Source: an uncultured bacterium
Lineage (GTDB): Bacteria; Cyanobacteriota; Vampirovibrionia; Gastranaerophilales; Gastranaerophilaceae
NCBI GenBank assembly: GCA_900553205.1
Contig: USCK01000008.1
Coordinates: 1 to 26,773 of the forward strand
Direction of reading: 5' to 3'
DNA length: 26,773 bases
Shown: positions 19,437 to 26,773 of the stretch, piece by piece
Layout of the letters: every line of letters starts with the position of its first letter
Numbering within the stretch: position 1 is the first letter of the stretch
Position numbers and translations under genes: made by a program
Notes under the pieces: model-generated
Told to the model about the DNA's origin: nothing
Databases searched by the model: none
Seen by the model: the letters and a program-made list of their open reading frames with translations, nothing else

Positions 19437-20176
19437 TGGAACTATACGAACCTATTATTCAGCAACTAAAAGATTATTGTGATTGCTTAAAAGATAAGGA
19501 TTTAAAAGACACAGATAAATTTGCTAAGAATGTTGAACAACTAATCAACCTTATTTCAACATTGACTTGTTGGAAACGTGGTGATGAGGTTTGCGAAACA
19601 TTCTTAATGCAAACTCGTGTTGAATATATTGATGTATCCTTAATTTCAAGATGCTGTCGATGTGACAATGGAATCATGAATACCGAATTGTTCTATGATT
19701 TAGTTCAACCGGATTCAATCAAACTCCAATTAAAGATTCGAGATGGTATCCATATCAAATATATTGATATTGATAATTCACATTTTGAATATGACGTTAC
19801 AACAAATGAATTATGGATTGATTTATCTGATTATCTTTTAACAGGTGAATGTAGTTGCGAAAAAGTAGAAAAACTAATTGTCACGTATGACGCAGGGTTT
19901 GAACAAATACCTGAATGTTTGTTACCTGTCTTTTGTGATTACTTACAGTATGTAATTGAAATGAACAGATGTGAATGTAGCACGTGTGATACATGCAACA
20001 GCACAGAAGATTACGAAGATGCAGAAAAGGACTTGATTGTAAACCTTGACAATACAGACGAGCAATTAAATACATATATTGCTGTAAGAAGAAGTATTGT
20101 AAAGACATATGCAAGACAATTAGAAATAATTTCTCTATGTGGTAGACATAGAAGATTTTTAGGAATGGTTGTATGA
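19436..20176 (+). CDS. Head-tail connector protein, cysteine-rich
   Basis: A 246-residue protein whose ATG overlaps the capsid stop by one base. The segment L-I-V-T-Y-D-A-G-F-E-Q-I-P-E-C-L-L-P-V-F-C-D-Y-L (in pieces, about 148-172) fits the connector proteins that sit below the portal (gp6-like). It is longer than typical members and has sixteen Cys in 246 residues, including C-C-R-C and R-C-E-C-S-T-C-D-T-C clusters, suggesting metal binding or disulphide stapling. Its stop overlaps the next ATG (ATGA). Confidence 0.7.
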   Translation: MELYEPIIQQLKDYCDCLKDKDLKDTDKFAKNVEQLINLISTLTCWKRGDEVCETFLMQTRVEYIDVSLISRCCRCDNGIMNTELFYDLVQPDSIKLQLKIRDGIHIKYIDIDNSHFEYDVTTNELWIDLSDYLLTGECSCEKVEKLIVTYDAGFEQIPECLLPVFCDYLQYVIEMNRCECSTCDTCNSTEDYEDAEKDLIVNLDNTDEQLNTYIAVRRSIVKTYARQLEIISLCGRHRRFLGMVV

Positions 20177-20421
20177 AAATTAAATACACAGGTATAGAAG
20201 AAACAAGACCAAAATCTAGTGGTTGCCCTGTATGCGGTGCCCGTGTCGTTAGAAAGCGTACAGTGCAATTCACACGTTCATTCAAAGTTCCAAGTGGAAA
20301 ATCTATTACTTTTAGAATCGGACATCCGCAAGAAGTTTCGCAAGAAGATGGAGAATATCTAAAAAACTTCTCTTATCAAGTTGGTAAGTACACTGTTTAT
20401 CCTTTCGTTGAGGTTAAGTAA
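20173..20421 (+). CDS. Probable head-closure protein with CxxC
   Basis: An 82-residue basic protein starting in an ATGA overlap with the connector gene. The N-terminal part has S-G-C-P-V-C-G-A-R, a short zinc-ribbon-like C-x2-C without an obvious second pair, followed by beta-rich sequence. Position between connector and the gp10-like protein is where the head-closure or stopper protein normally lies. Overlaps the next gene by one base. The family is not recognised with certainty. Confidence 0.6.
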   Translation: MKIKYTGIEETRPKSSGCPVCGARVVRKRTVQFTRSFKVPSGKSITFRIGHPQEVSQEDGEYLKNFSYQVGKYTVYPFVEVK

Positions 20422-20846
20422 TGGCTTATGTAAAGGTTGGAAACCGAGTAGGTACAATCGGTCTTGAAAAAAAGATAAACTCCATTGCACAAAGAAAAAG
20501 TCATGAAATCGGCACACAGATGAAAAATCTATGTATAGCAAAATGTCCTGTAGACACAGGAACACTTAGAAAGGCTATTCGTTTGAAAAGTAACGGAAAA
20601 TATGAAGTTCAAGTGTTCATAGATAAATCTATTGCCCCACACGCTAAATATGTTTTGGGTGGACATGGAACTATTTATCCAGTTAGGGCAAAGTTTCTAA
20701 AATTCAAACCAAAAGGTTCGGACAGATATGTATATGCAAAGAAAGTAAAACCTGTTAAGCCTAATAATTTCATGCATGAAGCACTTATGGAAGTTAAAGC
20801 TAGAAGAAATACAAAATCTAAAGGAACTTATAATCCTAATATCTAG
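20421..20846 (+). CDS. HK97 gp10-like neck/tail completion protein
   Basis: A 141-residue protein with the family hallmark C-P-V-D-T-G-T-L-R-K-A-I (about 43-54) and a following A-P-H-A-K-Y-V-L-G-G-H-G-T, typical of HK97 gp10-like proteins that join the neck to the tail. Basic throughout, with a Lys-rich C-terminus. ATG 20421 shares a base with the previous stop. Size and gene order are normal for the family. Confidence 0.85.
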   Translation: MAYVKVGNRVGTIGLEKKINSIAQRKSHEIGTQMKNLCIAKCPVDTGTLRKAIRLKSNGKYEVQVFIDKSIAPHAKYVLGGHGTIYPVRAKFLKFKPKGSDRYVYAKKVKPVKPNNFMHEALMEVKARRNTKSKGTYNPNI

Positions 20847-20861
20847 GAAAAGGAGAATATA

Positions 20862-21023
20862 ATGGCTGAAAATAAAGCAGAAGTAAAAAAAGCTGTAAAA
20901 CCTAAAGTTGATGTAGACGCTTTTATCGCACGTAAAATGAACGTCTTAAATATGGTTGGTACAGCTAAAGCAAATCGTGCAATGGATAGAGTCATTGCAA
21001 AAAATAAAGGAGGATTAGCGTAA
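20862..21023 (+). CDS. Small basic protein (53 aa)
   Basis: ATG 20862 follows AAAGGAG; 53 codons to TAA 21021-21023, which overlaps the next ATG by one base. The product is Ala/Lys-rich (K-A-E-V-K-K-A-V-K-P-K-V) with one helical stretch. The strong ribosome site and coupling to the tail-tube gene support it. It stands where a tail terminator is often found but is too small and unlike one. No function recognised. Confidence 0.6.
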   Translation: MAENKAEVKKAVKPKVDVDAFIARKMNVLNMVGTAKANRAMDRVIAKNKGGLA

Positions 21024-22405
21024 TGTCAAACTGTTCTAATATGGAAATTGCTAATCTGATTCAAACTTCAAAATTAGATAAATATACGGAAGTTGATTTT
21101 ACCGCAATGCAAGATATTGAAGCTTGTGCAAAAATCAACACAAAACATTTCATTGAAACACATGGAAACATTACATCTTATAGTTCGTTGAATACTCCAC
21201 AAGATTTATTTAACATTTGTGAAACTTTCGGATGTAAAAACACAGGTACTCGTACAATCCTTGGAGAATTAAAAGAAAGTAAATCTGTTGCTAGTGGAAA
21301 ATTTAGTTCAATTTCTGATTCAACTAAATATTTTGCGGGTGTTGTTTCTTATTATGTATTCTTGCCAAAAGAAGGTACTTATACGATTGATACAACTATC
21401 TCTGATTTAAAAGATGATAAACAGCAAAATGCTGATAAGTACACAAAGACTGTAGTAGCAAAACACGGAGGATTTTATCCAGTATCTGTTGAATTAGCAA
21501 TTGCACCAACTGCTGATGTAGGTGAGGGATGGACAGCTACAACAAATGGTGTAGTTATCAATATTGAAATTTCAACTGAATCTGAAACAGCGTTATCTGT
21601 AGGTATTTCTTCAATTTCTTTGTTTGATTCAATCGAAGATTTAGAAGGTAACGATGCAATTAAATTATCTTGTTTAGCATCTATTGATGGAAATGATAGT
21701 TTCACAGCGTTAGCTGAGGCTTGTTTAGCGGCTCAATTAGACGATAGTACGCTTGAATTGACTCGTGATATTGCATTCAAGAAATACTCTCCAAACGCTT
21801 GGAAATTGCACCCTATGGCTCGAAAAATTGATGTAGATGGTGGATTCTACATGGTTACAAAGAATTTCGTAGTCGAAAAAGACCCTGATAACGAAAAACA
21901 AGGTCGTATCCATCTACAAGACCATTTCATTGATGAATGTGGTTATGTATATGCTTCTTTGGATGATACTTGCAACATTACAGACGCATTGTTGAAACGT
22001 ATCAACAGTCCAAACCGCATGACATTAGATGAACGTCAATTCCAAGTTATCAATACAGAACAAAACCCTGATGTTGATGTAGTTGGTTCTTATCTGTATG
22101 TTGATGCAAGCTTGGTAGGAAAAACATTAAAAGTTTCTTATCCAAAAACAGCTGATGCCAGTGAACAAATCGTGTATGATGCAAAATCAATCAATAAGAA
22201 ACGTTATAAAATGACATTCCCTGAAAAGAAAAGTGATGGAACAATGCTTATCAACCAACTTAGTAATGTGTTGATTACAGCATTCCCAATGGATTTAAAT
22301 ACCGACAACTCAAGTGAAAAAACATTGTCTGTATCTATCCAACCTGATTCCCAAGGTATTTATATCCGACAAACAATTATCAATAGAGAAGCAGGACTTC
22401 TATAG
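21023..22405 (+). CDS. Probable major tail (tube) protein
   Basis: A 460-residue protein with AAAGGAGG (21007-21014) upstream, the largest product between the neck genes and the tail assembly chaperone, the standard place of the tail tube or sheath-like protein. The sequence is beta-rich with many Thr, Asp and Ser. A tube protein of 460 residues is long, so extra surface domains or a fused segment are possible. A sheath function is considered less likely because nothing else indicates a contractile tail. Position is the main evidence. Confidence 0.55.
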   Translation: MSNCSNMEIANLIQTSKLDKYTEVDFTAMQDIEACAKINTKHFIETHGNITSYSSLNTPQDLFNICETFGCKNTGTRTILGELKESKSVASGKFSSISDSTKYFAGVVSYYVFLPKEGTYTIDTTISDLKDDKQQNADKYTKTVVAKHGGFYPVSVELAIAPTADVGEGWTATTNGVVINIEISTESETALSVGISSISLFDSIEDLEGNDAIKLSCLASIDGNDSFTALAEACLAAQLDDSTLELTRDIAFKKYSPNAWKLHPMARKIDVDGGFYMVTKNFVVEKDPDNEKQGRIHLQDHFIDECGYVYASLDDTCNITDALLKRINSPNRMTLDERQFQVINTEQNPDVDVVGSYLYVDASLVGKTLKVSYPKTADASEQIVYDAKSINKKRYKMTFPEKKSDGTMLINQLSNVLITAFPMDLNTDNSSEKTLSVSIQPDSQGIYIRQTIINREAGLL

Positions 22406-22435
22406 TCCACTTCTCTAATATAGGAGGTAACAAAA

Positions 22436-23098
22436 ATGAGTCAAAAATTCACAGTTGACGATATTAAAGGCTATAACGAGCAAGCAATTACACCATCACA
22501 AGTGGTAGAAATGCATAAAGTAGTTGAAAAAGCTAGAGATAGTGAAAAACCATTCTTGGTTAACAACAATAACCAATTAAGTATTATTGGAGACCCAAAC
22601 GATACAGAAAAAGAAACTATTTCTTCAATCAAAATGAGATTTTGTTTTGGAAAAGATGAGTTTGAAAAGATTCCCGAAGACGTACAAGTTGTAGGAAATA
22701 AGGTGTATTTGACACAGGAATTTAAAGACGTTGAAATCAATCCAAACGATTGCTTAAGAAGTGGTTATTCTTTAATGAAATTAATGCCGTTCTTTCACGA
22801 TGTTGACAAGCTAACGGAAAAAATGAACAAAAAGATTGCTAGTATCGACAAGAATGATACGAATTATCGAAAGAAAGTTGATGATATTACAAATGATTAT
22901 GGTGTAGAAGTCATTCGACTTATTGCATGGTCCAATGATGATGTAAGAAAAGCATTAAATGAATTCGTTGCTTCAATACTTGGTATTGATGATACTTTGA
23001 AAGACAAAATGGATTCGTATTATGTGTTTACTTGTTTCTATCAAATCATTGATAAGAACCCTAATATTCTAAATGAATTTGAAGTACTTTTTGGATAA
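22436..23098 (+). CDS. Tail assembly chaperone (gpG-like)
   Basis: A 220-residue acidic, mainly helical protein with GGAGG upstream, directly before a frameshift-extension frame and the tape measure gene. In long-tailed phages this position encodes the chaperone that coats the tape measure during tail assembly. The terminal codons are CTT-TTT-GGA-TAA, a T run right at the stop, where ribosomes could slip back one base into the frame described next. Function is inferred from gene order. Confidence 0.75.
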   Translation: MSQKFTVDDIKGYNEQAITPSQVVEMHKVVEKARDSEKPFLVNNNNQLSIIGDPNDTEKETISSIKMRFCFGKDEFEKIPEDVQVVGNKVYLTQEFKDVEINPNDCLRSGYSLMKLMPFFHDVDKLTEKMNKKIASIDKNDTNYRKKVDDITNDYGVEVIRLIAWSNDDVRKALNEFVASILGIDDTLKDKMDSYYVFTCFYQIIDKNPNILNEFEVLFG

Positions 23099-23406
23099 TC
23101 GCTAAGAAAGAAAAAAACAAAGAATCGACAGAAGATCCTTCAACACAATTCTTAGCGGATATTAATATATACTCTCAAATGGCTTATTTTGTTGCCAAAA
23201 AGTTACATTTACGCCCCAATGAGATTCTAAACCATTGGGGCATTTCTGAATTAATTGTTACGTATGGAATATATGCCAATGAAGACAGTCAAAAGAATTT
23301 TTATGAAGTCCAAGAATATAACAAGACATCTAAGAAGAAAATGAAATTGCCTAAAATGTATGCAGTTAAATTCTATCGTAGCAAAAAAGAATTTAAGGGG
23401 GATTAA
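23092..23406 (+). CDS. Frameshift extension of the tail assembly chaperone (gpGT-like)
   Basis: The frame one base behind the chaperone gene is open from 23083 to the stop at 23404-23406. Slippage on the T run (88-92 of the 23000s) would fuse about 104 more residues, beginning W-I-I-A-K-K, to the chaperone. The ATG at 23179 has no ribosome site, so independent translation is unlikely. Residues M-A-Y-F-V-A-K-K-L-H-L-R-P-N-E-I-L form a helix-rich domain typical of the T part, which recruits the tube protein to the tape measure. Confidence 0.65.
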   Translation, partial: WIIAKKEKNKESTEDPSTQFLADINIYSQMAYFVAKKLHLRPNEILNHWGISELIVTYGIYANEDSQKNFYEVQEYNKTSKKKMKLPKMYAVKFYRSKKEFKGD

Positions 23407-23409
23407 TAC

Positions 23410-26400
23410 ATGCAAAATGCTGATGAAGTCTATACTTTAGCGGTTGAAATAATTGCAGAGAATGCAATAAAATCCTCGAAAGAAGTCGAAAAATGCTTAA
23501 AAAGTGTTGATAAAGTCATTGATAACATCAACAAGAAAAGAATAAAGGTTGATAGTGATATATCTTCTCTTCAAGCTTCTAAAAAAGAAATCGAGGAGAT
23601 TCAGAAAAAGATAGAAGCACTACAATCTAAAAAACTATCCCTTTTTACAAACAAAAGTCTAGGTAATAATGCAGTACAAAAGCAAATCAAAGATATAGAC
23701 AATGAAATATCTAAATTACAAGCAAAAACTGTAAACCTGTCTGTAGTTGATAAAGATTTACAAGATGCACAAAGTAACGCTAAAAAACTTAATACAGATA
23801 TGGCAAAACTAAATGAAGTGAAGCCTAATCTTCAAGTTAAGTACGATAGTGTTAAAAGAGCAGAAGATACAATTACAAGTTTAATGAATAAGTCAAAAGA
23901 ATTGCGTTCCTTTGGTAGCAATTTAATGACTTTAGGAAATCAACTTTCTACTCTTGTAACAAACAATGGTAATAACTTTATCGGTAGAATATCTGACTTT
24001 TTAACGAAGACAGTTCTGTTTAATGGTGCTAGTCAAGTTGTAAATGCAAGTATCAATCAATTAACGGACGGATTATCACAAGCTGTAACACGTTATGACC
24101 AATTAAATGTGTCTAGACGTACAATGGATGCGTTAGGTGTATCAACACAGCAAACAGCTAAAGCACAACAAGAATTAAGTGATAGTATCGAGGGATTGCC
24201 TACAAAATTAAATGATGCGTTATCTATGGTCACGAAGTTTACGTCTATCAACCATGATGTAGAACGCTCATCGAAATTGTTTGAAGCTATCAATAATGGT
24301 GTATTAGCTTTTGGTGGTAGTTCCGAAGACGTAAATAACGTAGTTGAACAATATTCTCAAATCATGGGTTCTAAGATGGATGCAAGAACATTACTATCGT
24401 TTGAGAACTCGAACTTTACACCTGTACTTACAGCTGTTGCAAAAAAGATGGGAATGACATTTGCTGAATTCCGTGAAAAATTTACAGGACCATCCCCTAC
24501 GATATCTTTAAAGCAGTTTGAAGACGCTTTAATTGAACTGAATGAGAATGGTGGCGGTGGCTTAAAAAAACTTTCTGACATGGCTAAACAGACGTCTCAG
24601 ACAATTGGTAATGGACTCAACTTGATTAAGATTCGTATTGGAAAATCTGGTGCTGATTTTATCGCAATGATTGACAAGATGGTAAAGAAAGCTACAGGTT
24701 TAAACATTTATCAAAATATATATGATTTTACAGAAGTCATGATGAAAAAGATTCAAGACTTTTCTAAATATGTTGCTTCACATCAAGACGACATCCTAAA
24801 TTTTATTTCAGAACTAAAAGGCGAATTTTCAGAATTAGGAAATATGTTTGGAAAATTTGATGCAGATAAATTCTTTAAAGGAATAGGTGACATCATCAAG
24901 GGATCTCTTACTTTTGTAAAAGATTTTATAGGAGTAATAGATAAGACTTTTGGACCATTATTATCGTTAGTAGGTAATGGCGATAAGATTCTTGGATTTT
25001 TAAAAATCATACTAAGATTCAAAGAAGTCGGATTGGTATTTGGCTTTGTTGGAAAGCAAATCAAACTGTTTGGAACATTGTTTGGAGCGTACGGTAAAAT
25101 ATATAAATATGCTACAGGATTTAGTAGCAGCATAAAAGGATTGAATCTGTATGCTAATACGATTGGAAAACTGACTTCTAAGTTCGGAGGATTGAACGCA
25201 AAAATAAAAGAATACATTGCACAATCTACAATCGTACAGAAAATAAAGAATCTAAGTCCTTTTAAAAAAATGGTTGACACTTCAACTAATACCACTACAG
25301 TCGAAGCACCAAAACCTGTAGAAGCATTAAAGAATTCTTCCATTAATATGCGTAATGCTCAAACGAAAATGTATAACAATTTCGGAACAGCAAGTATGAT
25401 GCTTGCAAGTAGTGGTTCTATGGTTCTTTTATCTAAAGGATTAAAAGAATTCAATGATGCTACCCAAGGTATGAATTTCGCTGAAATAGCTGGAAGAATA
25501 GCAGGACTTGGAATTGCTGTAACAGCTATAGGTCAATTAAACAATTTATTAAGTACACTTGCCAATTCCGCTTGGAGGGTAAATTGGAAAAACCAATTAG
25601 CTTCAGCAGTGTCAATGTTTGCAAGTGGTGGTAGTGTTTGGTTGCTTGCAAAATCATTACAAGAAGTAGCAAAAATAGATTTAAATGGTATTTGGGATAA
25701 ACTAAAAACTTTAGGCGAAGTATTTGTTGCTGTTCAAGGTATGACTACTGTATGGGGAATGATTGGTGCTGGAGTGACTCCAGTATTAATCGGAAACTTA
25801 ATTGGTCTAGGGGATTTGTTTGCTACAGGTGGTGCTATCTATTCCATGGCAAAAGGTTTAAGCGAATTAAATAAGATGCCATTAAAGATTGATAATGTGC
25901 AAAAGAAGCTAAAAATGATGATGGATGTTGCAGATACACTTAACACAGGCGGACATTTCAAACAAGCATTAGATGGATTGTTTGCAAAAGCCGACTATTC
26001 TGCTAAAGGCACACAGCTAGAGTTCATTATTAAATTCGCTGAATCATTAGAAAAGATAAAAGATATTGATATTGACAAGGATATTAAAAAGAGTTTAAAA
26101 GAAAAACTTTCTAACATTAAAGATATCTTGTCTGAATTCAACGGAAAAGAATTCTTTGGAAAAGATGAAGATAATGTCATAAATGCAGAGAATAGAGGTA
26201 ACACAAAGACACTTGGTGAACTTATTTCTTCAATGGTTAAAGTTGCCGCATCATTAAAAGAACTTGATGGATTGCAATTAAGCAGTCAAAACATAGCACA
26301 ATACAAGCAGAAATTATTATCGTTAAGAGATATTTTATCTGTACTTACTTTTAGAACAGAAGATGGTGAGAAAGATACTTCGTCTTTCAACTATATAGCC

Positions 26401-26773
26401 AAGAAGATAGGAAGTACATCAGATAGTTATCAAGGCATTTCTACAGCAGTTCAAGGATTGATTACATCAGTAGACAATATCAATCAATTGAATGAAAAAT
26501 TAAAAGGTGTTTCAAACTTAGATTCATTTAATGCGAATATAGAAATTTTGCAAAAAGCGTTACAGCCATTAATGAGTAGTGGTAAAGACGACAAAGGAAT
26601 GGCCGGAACAGCTAAAAATATTTCTAAACAGAAATACACAAAATTAAAGGAACAAGTAGAAGCTGTAAAAGAAACAATCTCTTCTTTAGCGGAAGTAGCA
26701 GGAACACAGTTTGATACAAATTTGATGGTATCTCAATTAAACGATTTAAATACAGCTATTGAAACAATTAATG
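23410..26773 (+). CDS. Tape measure protein, 3' end outside the window
   Basis: Sets tail length and reaches the host membrane during DNA injection. The frame starts at ATG 23410 behind AAGGGGG and is still open at the window end, at least 1121 residues. Residues about 17-160 are a long coiled coil; about 195-430 match the conserved N-terminal tape-measure region (Y-D-Q-L-N-V-S-R-R-T-M-D-A-L-G, then G-S-S-E-D-V-N-N-V-V-E-Q-Y-S-Q). Residues about 657-817 contain several hydrophobic Gly/Ala-rich segments able to insert in membrane, followed by more coiled coil. No peptidase domain is visible in the part present. Confidence 0.92.
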   Translation, partial: MQNADEVYTLAVEIIAENAIKSSKEVEKCLKSVDKVIDNINKKRIKVDSDISSLQASKKEIEEIQKKIEALQSKKLSLFTNKSLGNNAVQKQIKDIDNEISKLQAKTVNLSVVDKDLQDAQSNAKKLNTDMAKLNEVKPNLQVKYDSVKRAEDTITSLMNKSKELRSFGSNLMTLGNQLSTLVTNNGNNFIGRISDFLTKTVLFNGASQVVNASINQLTDGLSQAVTRYDQLNVSRRTMDALGVSTQQTAKAQQELSDSIEGLPTKLNDALSMVTKFTSINHDVERSSKLFEAINNGVLAFGGSSEDVNNVVEQYSQIMGSKMDARTLLSFENSNFTPVLTAVAKKMGMTFAEFREKFTGPSPTISLKQFEDALIELNENGGGGLKKLSDMAKQTSQTIGNGLNLIKIRIGKSGADFIAMIDKMVKKATGLNIYQNIYDFTEVMMKKIQDFSKYVASHQDDILNFISELKGEFSELGNMFGKFDADKFFKGIGDIIKGSLTFVKDFIGVIDKTFGPLLSLVGNGDKILGFLKIILRFKEVGLVFGFVGKQIKLFGTLFGAYGKIYKYATGFSSSIKGLNLYANTIGKLTSKFGGLNAKIKEYIAQSTIVQKIKNLSPFKKMVDTSTNTTTVEAPKPVEALKNSSINMRNAQTKMYNNFGTASMMLASSGSMVLLSKGLKEFNDATQGMNFAEIAGRIAGLGIAVTAIGQLNNLLSTLANSAWRVNWKNQLASAVSMFASGGSVWLLAKSLQEVAKIDLNGIWDKLKTLGEVFVAVQGMTTVWGMIGAGVTPVLIGNLIGLGDLFATGGAIYSMAKGLSELNKMPLKIDNVQKKLKMMMDVADTLNTGGHFKQALDGLFAKADYSAKGTQLEFIIKFAESLEKIKDIDIDKDIKKSLKEKLSNIKDILSEFNGKEFFGKDEDNVINAENRGNTKTLGELISSMVKVAASLKELDGLQLSSQNIAQYKQKLLSLRDILSVLTFRTEDGEKDTSSFNYIAKKIGSTSDSYQGISTAVQGLITSVDNINQLNEKLKGVSNLDSFNANIEILQKALQPLMSSGKDDKGMAGTAKNISKQKYTKLKEQVEAVKETISSLAEVAGTQFDTNLMVSQLNDLNTAIETIN

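Noticed and set aside
19881..20285. 134-codon minus-strand frame opposite the connector gene
   Set aside because: It is Cys/His/Leu-rich antisense of the connector and head-closure genes, with no ribosome site and no strand support.
21023..22405. Tail sheath of a contractile (myovirus) tail
   Set aside because: Size alone is compatible, but no separate tube gene follows and nothing in the visible part indicates contraction; a tail tube is the simpler call.
24783..25343. 186-codon minus-strand frame
   Set aside because: Lies wholly within the tape measure gene, is opposite to all other genes, and its Asn/Pro/Phe-rich content is what the antisense of a Lys/Leu/Gly-rich coding frame gives.

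Overview
The window is an internal piece, open at both ends, of a tailed-phage (siphovirus-type) genome or prophage. Its host appears to be a low-GC, probably anaerobic Bacillota bacterium. The reasons are strong AT bias, AGGAGG-type ribosome sites, consensus TTGACA/TATAAT promoters, use of TTG and GTG starts, and an early-gene set (ERF annealing protein, HNH nuclease, RusA resolvase, replisome organiser, SSB, MazG-like enzyme) typical of Firmicute phages. The genus cannot be named from sequence alone. No integrase, repressor, tail fibre or lysis gene lies in the window.

Layout. (1) 1-208: the end of an upstream gene. (2) 205-6689: a rightward early/recombination/replication operon starting at a strong promoter with a palindromic operator (215-229). 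It carries the ERF-HNH-RusA recombination set, a winged-helix replication protein with 15-bp repeats inside its gene, SSB, a MazG-like protein, many very small proteins (several with one membrane segment), and two tandem small DNA-binding-like paralogues. (3) 6690-8280: a complete IS256-family element with an 8-bp target duplication. It has landed in the loop of the intrinsic terminator that ended the early operon; the two terminator halves are now at 6672-6681 and 8289-8306. (4) 8308-11607: an accessory stretch of small unknown genes driven by separate promoters. Two of these promoters are near-identical 49-bp copies, and a third shares the operator of the early promoter. (5) Inside it, 9037-10230 has no convincing gene and holds several repeat families, the clearest being eleven CATG-centred repeats with a strict 25-bp period: a candidate replication origin, partition site or regulator-binding array. 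(6) 11608-12156: a C-rich, G-poor tract, a small gene, a candidate cos site, a terminator and late-type promoters. (7) 12157-26773: the packaging, head, neck and tail module in canonical order: TerS, TerL, portal, prohead protease with a nested scaffold gene, major capsid protein, connector/neck proteins, probable tail tube, tail assembly chaperone with a probable -1 frameshift extension, and the start of the tape measure protein, which runs off the end.

How it works together. The early operon would supply recombination and replication functions. The regulated accessory promoters suggest one phage DNA-binding protein acting on distant sites (215-229 and 10849-10863), while a second regulatory input acts on the duplicated promoter. 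The late operon is tightly packed, with many start/stop overlaps implying translational coupling. The parts least explained by known phage biology are the repeat-rich locus at 9.0-10.2 kb, the two promoter families, and the unusually cysteine-rich capsid and connector proteins.
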